Assembly: GCA_019321725.1 (NCBI GenBank)
Contig: CM033115.1
Span: 15,696,673 to 15,760,672, forward strand
Source: Paulownia fortunei
Taxonomy: Eukaryota > Streptophyta > Magnoliopsida > Lamiales > Paulowniaceae
DNA: 64,000 nucleotides
Reading direction: 5' to 3'
The notes under the pieces were generated by a model that saw nothing but the letters and a program-made list of their open reading frames with translations, was not told where the DNA came from and made no database searches. Below, piece by piece: positions 46,754 through 58,509 of this stretch. The translations under genes and the position numbers were made by a program. Every line of letters starts with the position of its first letter. Within the stretch, counting starts at the first letter, position 1.

Positions 46754-49700
46754 ATGCATGACAAATTCGTTTCGGCTATGGAAAGCAACAGATATTGTAG
46801 GTTCTGTTTTTTGGTATTTCTTTACCTTTTTCTTTTTCTTTTTGAAATGTGGTTATTGTAGTTTTTCCTAGTTAGGAATTGGAACCTCTGGGTTGGAATT
46901 AGAGATGCTTGTGTTCAGATTTGACTGAAATAAGTAATGTTTTCATTTGTAAGATGTTCAATTAGTAGCACAAAATAAGAAAAGATGGAATCTTGAAATT
47001 TTGATTAATTCAATTTTCTTTTAACTGTTGAAAAATGTTGAGCTTATTTGGGTATATGTGTAAGGTTTTTGCATTAGCTTTTTTTCATTTAGACATTCTT
47101 AAGGTGAATGGAGCTTTTCATGTTCAATATTGCTTAACTTCATCAGAATCATTAATAGGGGCGAAAGAAAGCGGCTGGCTCTGTTGAAGCATTGCGATCT
47201 TTTGGAACTTCTAATGGTAACAGCTGCTTACGCTTGACTTTCACACAATGCGGACATGTATATGTATTGATTTACTAAGAACATAAAAAGTTCATCTCTG
47301 TGTGTGTGGGTGTATGCAATAAAAGTAGAAGTCTTTATTGAAAGTTTGCGTTTATTTTTTATTCAAGTGCACAATAGAAAAAGTAGTAAAAGAATTTATG
47401 TTGGCAAATCTTTGTGGTGAAGGATATTGGCTGAGGGAGCCAATTGCGAGATCAATGCAGGAGGAAATTGTTAATGCACTTCACTTGGGAGAGAGAAGTA
47501 GAGCTTCCTGTCTGCTGTCTGAGCTTGGCAGTGGAGGCCAAGCATTGCAAGCGGGGGATTTCATTTCTATTCTTCAGTATTGTGCGAGAACACCTGATCC
47601 ATTGGTAGGTGTCTTTGCATTGGCTTTCTGTAGCACCTTCCCCCCTCCTTTTTGCCTTTTAAAGTTTTCTGGATGTTCATCTAAAAATTGCACTAATACA
47701 TGCGTCCTTAATTTCTCTCACTTTTGTTACCTGAAAAATTACCATCAATGGTTTGCACTCTGGTGCCAAGAAAGTAAACTCTGAATGTGTGTGAATGTGT
47801 GTTGGGGCGGGGGGATGTCGTCTTGGACAAAATACTGAACAAGATGCTTCTACCACTTGCAGTTTGTGATGGAAACTTGGAAACTTATGGAGGAAAAGGA
47901 TATCGAGAGTGACAAATGCTATTTTCTTACAATTCGAGCTCTCTGTAAAGGTGGTTATTTAAAAGAGGTATTGCCATATTATTCTGTTTTGCTGTAGTCT
48001 AATGTCCATCTATTGGTTGTGTATAAGCCTCATACAAAGTTATTTGCTAGTTTTTAGGCTGCTGTTTGTTAGGTCATAGAAATTGAATCAGATGCTTTGC
48101 ATGATGAGCTTGATAATATCTTCTTGGTATATTTCATCAGGCATTCAAAATTCTGAGCATTCAACGAGAAAATTCAGACATATATCCAACATTGCCAATT
48201 TACAACAATTTGTTGGAAGCCTGTGCCCAATTGAATAGCTTAGATCATGCTAGTGAATGCTTGGATTTAATGAAGCAACAGGGGTGGGCAAAAATGCTAT
48301 AACTTACACTCTTCTTCTCAAGGTATGCAATATGTTCCTACACTCCCTTGATTACTGTTTGAGATTGTCCAAAATAAACGTTAAATGTTGCAAACACAAA
48401 AAGTCCACTATCAAGTTAATATTTCAGATTGACATTGTTACTTTTTTACTTCAATTATTTAGTTATTCTATATCCATACTTTCTTGGCAAGCACTATTTT
48501 GTTTCAGGGAAAAAGTTTTCAGTTGATTTAGCTTTGCAGCACTTATTTTTACAAGGGAAGTGAGTGTTGATAAAAAAAATTCCGCAGACTTTTTGTTTTC
48601 CTGGAGTTTTCTGCAGTGTCTCCTTGACTGTTGCTTATGCTTTCCATAATTGTTTCTCTATCTGCGAATAAGCTCATTGGTTTGATTTTTACCATAATCC
48701 TCATTTTCATTTTTTATCTATTTCTGGATTTCTTCTAGTTTGATAGTTCTGTATGTCTCTAGTATATTCTTATTCTATGCATTTATTTACTTTATTGTTG
48801 TGTTTTTTAAATGAAATGTTATTCCAAATATTTCTTTCCTTTGTTATACTATGTTGTTTAGTCATTTGTTATGTTACTTGGAGTAGTATGGGAGTGGAAC
48901 TAGGCATCAAACATGTTACTCGTAAAATTTTAGGACCCTTGGCTGCAGCAAAAAATCTCTTGCAGGTGGACTAGAGAACACAGTAATCATAGAATTAGTA
49001 AAGCTAATCTTAGACAATTGACCATAAGAAGAAAGTTAAATGCGATTTGATGTAGAAAATATAAATATGTACAAAATGTCACATGAACTGAGAGCCGGAA
49101 TAGTATCTTATCAGTAAATTCTAGATATAGCTTAATGCTTGGAAATTGTTCCCGATACATTTAATTGTTTATTAAGAGTCTAATATTAATATAGGGGATT
49201 CTATGTTACATCAAGGACTCAGGTTCATCTCTGAATTGTGGATTTTTCAGAGCACACTGGATTCAAGATTTAGAACCTTGGGAAGCAACACTATTCTGAT
49301 AAAGGACAAATTTAAGAAGCTGTGACCAGTAATATGGTACCAAATTTCATTAAAAACTCTATCCAAGTGAGGGCATTATGAGTTTGAAATGTTAAAAGAA
49401 GGGAAATAAATTAAAATAATGAGCTTGAAGTATAATTAAGTTGTGTATTACACAACTACTGTTTCTAAATTATTTATTTTCAGCTTGCAGTCTTGCAGCA
49501 GGACCTCTCTGCAGTTCGTGACATTTGGAAGGAGTGTATCAACTTCCATAGTCTGAGCATTATAACTCTTCGGAAGTTTATATGGTCTTTCACAAAATTG
49601 AGAGATTTAGAGTCTGCTTATGTGGCCTTACAGCAAATGATAGCTGTGGCTTTCCAGCGAAAATATAGCATCACTAAAACTGCTGAAGGAAGGTTGTTTG

Positions 49701-52700
49701 ATTCAAGATTGGACATTCCCATCCCTTTCCGTGATGATTTGGCTCGGAATAGATATGGAGAGAATAGTTGTACTTCTATGCCTTCTAGTCCTGAATATTA
49801 CAAGGAAAGGGACTCAAATAACGGGTTTAAATTTGGAATGGAAGCAAAAGAAGTTGGGGCTGACGGATTAAGTTTGTCAAAACAGCCTTTCTCTGGACCA
49901 GTTATGAAATTATTGAGATGGTCCTTTGGTGACATCCTTCATACTTGTGCTGACTCGAAAAATATTCTGTTGGCTGAGCAATTAATGTTACAGGTATCAC
50001 AAGTTTGTCATTTTGAAATCAGGGACTCTTCAAATGTTATTTGTAGTATGTGAAGTATTTTTTTTTTAAAAAAGAATTAGAAAGGAAGAAATGATTGAGC
50101 ATGTGCCAGTAATTATCTAAGTACAATTTTAATCATCCTGCAGTGAGTGACAGCTTAAAATTGCAAAAACCTTGCCTTCCCCGAGCAAAAAAGGAAGAAA
50201 AGAAAGAATATGTCCACTGCGAGAGCGAGAGCGAGAGCGAGAGAGGAGGTGATGATGATGATAGTAATGATGAAAGAAATAAACAAATGTTTGAGATAAT
50301 GGGAAAGAAAAAACAAAGAAATGATGGTTTGATCATTGACATACAATTTTATCCATGTTCTCTTTTTCTCAGATGCAAAATCTTGGCTTGGAACCGTCAT
50401 GCGGTACATATGATGGCTTCATAAGAGCATTGGTTGCTGTGAAGGGTTTCGATGATGGCATGGAAGTGGTAAGATATTATCGTCAAAGTGAAGTTACTTT
50501 TAGAGGCTGATTCTTTGCGTCTGTAAAGATGATAAGCCATGCATTGTTCATCCATGTGCAGCTAAAAGTCATGCAACAGAAAAATATGAAGCCTTATGAT
50601 TCAACTCTTGCAGCCATATCAGTTAGCTGCAGCAGGGGTTTAGAACTGGACCTGGCTGAGACATTCCTGTCTCAAATATCAAAATGTCATCACGCTTATC
50701 CTTTCAATGCTTTCCTTGAAGCATGTGATACTCTGGTGAGTGTAGCCAATACTGCATCTATATCAGTGACTTCTTTAGAATTAGATCACGCAACTGTAAA
50801 ATTGACTTGGCCAAAGAATTCAACAGGACTGGTTGGCTACAAAACTATTGCTGATTAAAATGTCTACACCAATCAAGTTTATTCAAACTAGTGATAATCA
50901 CCACAAATTCAAACTATTCCTCGGTTTCCACTGTTTCTAGTAAAGCCAATCAGTTGGTTCTAGTAAAGCATCGGGATGTCAAGAAAGTGAAACTCCGCAT
51001 TGGAGAGATTATAGGAAAATCAGTTTCTCTTGTTTTCCTCAACATCCACATTTATTTAATTATTTTGTTATTGTAGTGCGTCCCCATGGAAGGTTTCTAC
51101 CTATGGACTGTAAAATTCTCCCCTCTAAAAATCCATGTCCTTGATAATGTTGCAGGATCAACCTGAACGAGCTGTTGGGGTATTGGCTAAAATGAAGTAT
51201 TTGAATCTTCTACTAGATATCAGGACATACGAACTGCTGTTTTCATTATTTGGCAATGTCAATGCACCTTATGAGGAGGGAAATATGCTGTCACAAGTTG
51301 ATGCTGCTAAAAGGATAAATGCCATAGAAATGGATATGATGAGGCATGGCATCCAGCACAGTCATCTATCAATGCAAAACCTGGTAAGTGCAGCCTCATT
51401 AGCAGTCATTTAGAGTAATTTTAAAACATAATTTGAAACTAGAATGCAAATGATTATCCTCATTTAAAAAGGCATTCAGCATCAGCTCATTAATCCTCTT
51501 GGTAATGTTATATTCTATCTGTTCACAGATTGTGAAAAGTTTGAGTCTTACTGGGAAACAAGTCACTGTTAGAAATTTTCACGTTTTCGAATTTGAATAT
51601 AGAGAACAAAGAATCTATCTAATGCCAGTGCTAAAGGTCCTGGGTTGGAATCTAGTAGTGAATGCTTTGATCTTGCTGGCTCTAATCGAATAACAAGCCA
51701 TTGACACCTTCCTAGTTTTTGGCAGCTGAAAGCTCTTGGAATGGAGGGAATGACAAAGGAGATGATTCAGTACTTACGCGTTGCAGAGAACCAGTTCTTA
51801 AGCAGAAGCACTCATCTAGGGATACATATTTATAACACTGCTTTGCATTCACTTGTTGAGGCTAAAGAAGTAAGTATTTCATAGTCTTTGATGACATTCC
51901 CTTGTATTTGTTCTTTACTATTATGTGTTGAGAGTTGTGATAATAACTTTTTTTTTCCCTGTTTAGAGTCATATGGCAATTGAGATATTCAAGAGTATGA
52001 TTTCATGCGGACTCTCAGCAAATGCAGCCACTTATAATATCATGATTGATTGCTGTAGCATTATAAAATGCTATAGATCTGCTTGTGCCCTGATTTCGAT
52101 GATGATCCGTAATGGTTTCTGTCCACATGAAGTGACTTATACAGCTCTCATAAAGGTATTCTCTTAGACTCTCTGTCTTTGTGCAAAAAGTTCTGTTGAG
52201 TTTTATCTTGAAAAAAGGTATTGCAATTACTTCCACATTTTTCTTGTTGAATCTGCTTTGTTAATCTTCATTCTTTAGAATAATATGTACTTGGTTCCAA
52301 ATTTAATGCTATTATTCCCTTTTTGGAACATCCATGATTAATGTCTCATTTGTAAGATAGAATTTTTTCCTTTCAAAACGTACTCTCTGACAATAATTAT
52401 GTAAGACTACTAATTGTCCACCACTACTCTTGAGGGCAAAACTTTGATATATCCAAAACTTTCACTTTTTCCAACTCTCACTAAAACTTCGTGCCAATTC
52501 AAAACAAGACATTCGTTGTGGGGCTAAGGGAGTATTTTTCTTAATTGAGTGGTTAAACTCGACTGCAAATGAATTGATATTCGATTGTTTGTTCTGCTGG
52601 ATTGGTCCATAAGGTGTCACATGCATTGCCATTTTCACAAGATCAAAAGTCATGTATTTATATCTATCAGGCATCAAAGCTTCCTGTCTAAAGCTTTAGT

Positions 52701-55071
52701 TTACTTCTTCAATTCTGCAAATAAGTGGCAAAAGGTCCTGTTTAATTCTTCAGGTTTAAGTTGGATGTTTGGTTAATAGTTTTCGTGTGCTGACTTGCCC
52801 TTTTCTGCTTGGTCTGTGTTGCACTTTATTTGGAAAAATTGATTCTATTCTTGATACTTGTTGACCAAAGTGTAGGATTTGAAAGAAGTAGATTTTAAGA
52901 TCTGACATTTAGCATCTTTCCTTCAAGCATTTTTGTTATTGGACAAGTGCCAGTTTGTGAATGGCAACGGAAATTATTTTAGTTCAAAATTTTCTCAAAA
53001 AGTCGTTTGTTATGTGTCAGATCTTGTTGAACTTCGAAGACTTCGATCAGGCACTTAAACTACTGGATCAGGCGAGCTCAGAAGGGATTCAACCTGATTT
53101 GGTGTTGTATAACACTATTCTTCAAGCAGCTAGTGAAAAGGTAATTAACTGTAGGAAACAAGTAAAATAATTGTCACAATTTCTGAGCTCATTTCAGCGA
53201 AAAAAGTAAACACTCTTGGAGTCTGTTTCAGCATTGAGTCTTGGAAAGTGCATCTCCCTTTCCAACAAATTGACTTGTCTTAAGTCCATATTTCAGGCAA
53301 CAAATAAGTTCCAATTTTTCCATGGATGCCTTTCAGCCATGGCTCATCTGAAATTTAGACAAGCCCAATAAATATAGATTTCCGATGTCAAATAATTGTA
53401 GAAAAAGGGTTCTATTTCTGTTTTGATAAATGGGCATGTTAAGCATCTCGGTTGTTATTTACATAGATACATGTATATATGTATATATATATGGCAAAAT
53501 ACATAAAACCTCCTTGAACGTCACCTATAGTTGTAAACACCCCCTGAACTTGCAAATGTAACATTACCCCCTGAATTAATTGTTTAGACAAAATTGCCCT
53601 TAATGCAATCAATTTATATAGTTTTTAGTTTATTTTGAATATTTTGCATCCCAAATTTAATTTTAAATTCTTTTTAATTGGAAAAAATATTCTAAATTAT
53701 CTATTTTTTAAAAAGAATTAGTAACTTAAGTAATTCAAATTTCAAAAATTAAAGTAATAAATGAGTACAATGAATACCCAAAAAGTATTAAACATGAAAA
53801 AATTATTTTGATTAATTGAATTCAAAATAAAGCATTAACTATTTAATCATAAAAATTTTTGAACTCTTTTGGATAAAAGAAATAAGTATGTCTTTGTTGA
53901 TATTTATATATATATATATATATATTTCTAAATTTTGAACAAAGATATAATTTTGACCATTTTGAATAAGAAAGCATGAATTATTTTTACTCAATTATAT
54001 ATATTATATCTCTAAATTAAGTTTACAAAAATATATTTATTTACCTTTTATCCAAAAGAGTTCAAAATTTATTTAAATTAAATAGTTAGTGCTTTACTTT
54101 GAATTCAAATAATTAAAACATTTTTTTCATGTTTAATATGTTTATGTGTATATATTATACTCTTATATTACTTAAAAATTGAATTACTTAAGTTATTAAT
54201 TATTTTTTAAAAAAAAATATATATTTTTCTAATTAAAGAAGAATTTAAAATTAAATTTGGGATGCAAAATATTCAAAATAACTAAAAACTATATAACATT
54301 GATTGCATTGGACAATTTTGTCCAAACAATTAATTCAGGGTTGTAAGTGTTACATTTGCAAGTTCAGGGGTTGTTTGCAACCATAGGTGAAGTTTGGGGG
54401 TTTTTATGTATTTTACCCCTATCCATATATATATATATATATATATATATAGGGGCTGAACAGAAGGGCCTTCTAAAGTTCTGAAAGTTGTAACTAAGCA
54501 TGAGTTGGATTCTCATGAGGGTAAAGTATGTAGAATGCTATTACAAGTGTATGTGCATAAGATAAAAAGTCACCATTAGTCCCTGGGTCAACTGCATGCG
54601 AAGCTCTATAATTTACTTGGGGTTTACATTTGTATGAGTAACTATTCTACTCCTGTGAATTAAATTTTTCAGGGAAGAATTGATGTGATTGAGCTGATTG
54701 TAGAGCAGATGCATCAAGAGAAAATCCAACCTGATCCATCAACCTGCAGTCATGTTTTCTCTGCATATGTAGACAATGGCTTCCATAGCACTGCCATGGA
54801 AGCGTTGCAAGTTTTGAGTATGAGAATGATTTCTGAACAAGACAATATTCTCAAAGAAAACAGGTTAGAATATGAGAATCTAATTTTTGATGAGGACTTG
54901 GAAGCTGAATCACAGATAATTGAGGTTTTCAAAGATTCAGCACATCTTGCTGTTGCCCTACTGTATTTGAGATGGTGTGCCACTCTTCTGTTTCCAATAT
55001 CTTGGTTACCAAATCAAAGTCTGTGGGCGAAGAGGCTTTCAAGTGATTATGTTTCTAGACGTCGTGGCTAA
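46754..55071 (+). CDS. P-class pentatricopeptide repeat protein, At1g76280-like (one frameshift)
   Basis: Exons: 46736-46800, 47147-47216, 47368-47604, 47863-47967, 48141-48322, 49484-49993, 50373-50468, 50562-50735, 51156-51383, 51726-51869, 51967-52155, 53021-53140, 54673-55071. All junctions are GT-AG and in frame except one missing G in a G4 run at about 48281-48284 in exon 6, where the reading shifts from MKQQG to GVGKNAITYTLLLK. About 833 codons if that base is supplied. PPR-type helices are clear, for example CLDLM...ITYTLLLK, MAIEIFKSMISCGLSANAAT, YNIMIDCCS, CPHEVTYTALIK, GIQPDLVLYNTIL and KIQPDPSTCSHVFSAY. Such proteins bind organelle RNA. Family name is from memory of overall layout, not a search. 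The 5' end is unsure: the first in-frame ATG is 46754, while ATGATGAG at 46609-46616 before a strong donor is in another frame by my splicing. I give the span from the safer start. Confidence 0.8.
48323..49483 (+). other. Intron 6 of the PPR gene
   Basis: Long intron without recognised content; short open frames are chance. The acceptor is TTATTTTCAG before 49484. Confidence 0.6.
50210..50262 (+). repeat. GAGAGC/GAT low-complexity repeat in PPR intron 7
   Basis: Several GAGCGA units, then GATGAT units. Open frames on both strands here are artefacts. Confidence 0.85.
53493..54420. mobile_element. Fold-back (long inverted repeat) element in PPR intron
   Basis: The left arm from 53493 (GGCAAAATACATAAAACC) and the reverse complement of the right arm ending at 54420 (GGGGTAAAATACATAAAAAC) stay alike for about 400 bases each, almost to the centre near 53,950. 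Both contain CCCCTGAACTTGCAAATGTA, ATTTTGCATCCCAAATTTAA and TTTGAACTCTTTTGGATAAA. No coding capacity. TA microsatellites lie on both sides. It fits a MITE or Mutator-like fold-back class known for such ends in plants. It is inside intron 53141-54672 and would be spliced out. Confidence 0.85.
54424..54451. repeat. TA microsatellite beside the fold-back element
   Basis: About 13 TA units immediately right of the element. A shorter TA/TG run (53471-53492) lies immediately left. Confidence 0.9.
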
Positions 55072-55345
55072 TTGGTTCAAGGTGGCTAACAAGATAGTGG
55101 TGCTTGTTTGGTCCTGATCATGCTACAGAGTTTTTTTCTGCTTAATTGCAACAATGGCCAAGATACATTTACATGCCGAAAAGCATATGAGTGAAAAGCT
55201 GGAAGCTGTTGACCACTTTTTTGGTTCCCATGCAGTCATTCAGTGCATGGACAATCTTCAGTTTCTACATTTTATAAACCTACCTCTAAAATTGTCCTCA
55301 ACCCACGGAAGATGTGTCAAGTCGACTACAGATTTGTCACCTGTA

Positions 55346-55439
55346 TGGTGTTCAAATAAGCGAACTCAACTAAATGACAAATCTGAGAAATCTGAGTGGT
55401 GTTCAAATAAGTGAACTCAACTAAATGACAAATCTGAGA
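55346..55439. repeat. 51-bp unit repeated nearly twice
   Basis: TGGTGTTCAAATAAG begins at 55346 and 55397, each followed by GAACTCAACTAAATGACAAA and TCTGAGAA. Only one base differs between the shared parts. Confidence 0.95.
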
Positions 55440-55637
55440 ATGGGCACGGCCATACAGGTGACTCATTGAGGCTCATGGTGTTCATTGCTTTTTCTGTGTA
55501 TCACGAGATTGGAGTCGTATCTTCTCCATTTGTTCTTCTTCAGGTAGAAGGCTGGACAAGTGATCAGTCTTCTCCAAAGTATTTTTACGTCACAATTACA
55601 AACTTCATCAGGACTCTCTGGACTTTTGGTTATGCAG

Positions 55638-55754
55638 CGTCGAGTCAAGTATATACAAGTTCCAGTGGATGAAGATTTCATAATTAGAATTAGAGAATTA
55701 GCTAACGGGGAACTGGACTCAAAGATGGTGGAATCAACTGGATGGAGCTGGTAA
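55638..55754 (+). other. Possible short exon downstream of the PPR stop
   Basis: After a plausible acceptor (TTGGTTATGCAG), a frame reads VKYIQVPVDEDFIIRIREL and then GELDSKMVESTGWSW with a stop at 55752. It looks protein-like, being rich in charged residues with no low-complexity sequence. It might be an alternative 3' exon or the remnant of another gene. I do not recognise the family. Confidence 0.3.
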
Positions 55755-57480
55755 GTCTGAAGAGTCTGAACACTACTATGTGTCTGGATCTGTTCTACAT
55801 TAGCTCCTCCGTAAGTATCATTATTTGTCCCATCATCCATCTTGTGGAGTGTGACATTATATTTGCCCCATTAAATTCAATAGGACATGTAGCAAGCATA
55901 CAATTTGAGTAGGTGTGACATCTACACACGAAACGTTTTACTTGGTGGCAACATCTTGATCAACGCTGTGCGTGTGTAAGTTGGTTTGCTGTTTTTCACC
56001 TCTGTAAAAATGAGGGTTAACATTAGCAATGCTCGTATCTATGGGATTGTAAACTTGACCATAATTCAGGTCTATGAGCAAAATGAATGAGAAATTTGTA
56101 CCAAAATGAAATGATGAATTGTCTCTTTATTAGAGTGGCATCTTTTAAGTGATGAATTTGTATCATAACGAAGCAACGATATTTCCTTTTTTTTTTTAAA
56201 TTTTACTTGAATATATTATGCAGTTAATATTGGCCATTTACATAAATTTTACTTAATAAGAGTAGGATAATTCTCCCATCGAGAAATAATAAACTAAATA
56301 TCATTATAGTGTTATTTGAAAAAGAGAACTGTGTGTTCACTTCAGTTAATCAGTCAATTACTACATCGATTTAACTACATAAAATGATTTCCTATGTCAA
56401 TAATTAGTTGCAAGGCTAAGATAAAATAAAAGAGCGTATAAATTGTTGAGAGTTTTCAAACTAAAGCGTAACGACATTTGCTTGATAAATATTCAATATA
56501 CATACAAAAAAAAAAAAAAACTCAAAATAAACAACTTTTTACAGGCGAAAGGTAGTTTATGGGCTCAACTCTGCTTCCAAAATGCAACAAATTTTAATAT
56601 TTTGACCAGACTCCATTCATGAACCTCTGGACTCGACCCAGATTTTAATTTGTTGGCTAAATGGGGAAGCTAAGCCCATGGACAACCCTAATATGCCGAG
56701 AGATATCGGGGCTGTCAACGTATCGTATTTTAATAAGAATTTGATTGATTTTGAACTAAAAAGATCCACAAAACGAATACAAATTTTATTAAACTTGGGT
56801 CCCGTATAAATATTTCACACACAGTTTCTCAGATCAAGATGAAATCATTCATTTGGATTTAATCATATTTTTCCCGAATCTAGATCCGATATTTATATGT
56901 AAAAAGTTAGGAAGTCGGATTCAGATCTCATAACTTGAATGCTAGATGGGTATTAAGTTGTGATATTCGGCTAGAATTTGATAAAACGGTATCCTAAACA
57001 TAGTTAGTAATTACAGGAGGAAAAATTGATGCTTAATATATCCTTGTGTACTACAACTTCTTTTTAAAATTAACAAAGAAAAAAATTATCCAAAAAAAAT
57101 ACAAAATATTTGAATGTAAATGAATTATTCGGATGTGTAAGTATGGATACCTTAATTTTGTGTACGACGAAATGCTTGTACATATGCACCAAAAACTGAT
57201 CATAAAATGGCCAAGAATTTTTACCTAAATAAAATCAGAAGGTCCAAATCCCATTAAATTAGATCATTGCACTAAACACACAATATCTTCAAAATCAAAT
57301 CATCCCATGAAGTCAAACTTACCATGTACCGTATAGCACACCAATGATCCCTTTTATTGGGAACAATAAAGGTTTTTCTTAGCCAAAAAGAAAAGAGGGA
57401 GGATGAAAGAGATCATTGTATTCAAAAAGCTCCACTTCAAGCTATTCCACACACCCAAAAATATTGACCAAACCCTGAGA

Positions 57481-58400
57481 TAGCTCCGGGAGATCAAAAA
57501 GTAACTTAAAACTATCAACACTCATAAAAAAAAAATCGAATAAAGACAGAAAATGAGAGACCATGGAAGGTCTAAAGATAGAAAAATGATAGGATTTTAT
57601 TCAAAAAATGGGAGGCCCAACTTGGAAGGCCGCAGGACCCTTCCCCTGTTTTGTAGCATGGGCGGTGAGAAAAACTAAAGGGTCCATTGCCTTCTTTAGA
57701 CCCTCCAAAAACTTGTTATTTGTCTCACATTGAAAGGCCGTAGTTAGCCAATAGAAAGGGTGCCACGACTCTCTCTAGTCCATGTGGCCTTGGGTGAACA
57801 TCATATAGGGCCTCGTGGCCCTTGGGAGAAACGCCCTCCATATTTCATGTTGTTATATAATTTTTTTTTTTTATTGTGATATATTTTAGAGACAAGTTTC
57901 AAAAATTACACACATACACACAATAAAAACATCACAAAATATCTTGCTCCCCAAAATACACTCACATACTTAAATAAAAGTGCAAGGGCATCATCACACA
58001 CTAGACACACTCATTTTGCACCAACAAACTCTCTTGAATTCACAGGCACTACATTTAAAAGTCAAAAAATCCTTGATAGACCATACACATAACACTACAC
58101 ATACTACATAAAAATACACATACAAATACACCTCTTCATACATAAACATATCAAGAAAAGAATCAAGTTTTGTGTTCCTGAAGAAAATGAGATTTAGAGC
58201 TAGAAGACCTTCCCTTTTGTAAGTAATGCTATCCCTTACAAATCCCTTCCCCACAAGCATGAATGAGAATGGTCCTAAAAAATGTGGCTTGATTTGTTGG
58301 GTTGTTCTATGTTTTTATTATTGCTTGATGATAATATGACTTAGTTATTCATTCCATGCATTTTTTCCATTTTCTATTATTTTTCCATGTTATGTATACC
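57481..58400. other. Repeat-like intergenic sequence
   Basis: A GC-richer patch (57,600-57,840: GGAGGCCCAAC, CCCTTCCCCTG, GGGCCTCGTGGCCC) looks like part of an LTR, but I found no partner in the window. The minus-strand 88-codon frame at 58260-57994 shows no motif. Confidence 0.35.
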
Positions 58401-58509
58401 ATGATCATTTCATGCATTCTCATCAATTAGGTCATTTTAATTAGTCCTTGAATAACATTCTAGCATTTTTCCATATTTTTCATAATACTCCTATTTTGTC
58501 CTATTTTTC

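Larger units (their letters stand above)
55072..57480. other. 3' flank of the PPR gene and intergenic sequence
   Basis: Probably begins as the PPR 3' UTR. Contains the 51-bp tandem repeat and a possible small exon, listed separately. Further right the sequence is AT-rich with nothing recognised. Confidence 0.5.

Noticed and set aside
50143..50424. Overlapping frames on both strands rich in E, S and D or L and S
   Set aside because: They come from a GAGAGC/GAT microsatellite inside PPR intron 7.
55463..55840. 125-codon minus-strand frame opposite the PPR 3' flank
   Set aside because: It has no family resemblance and no promoter or splice context. The plus-strand frame over the same bases looks more protein-like.
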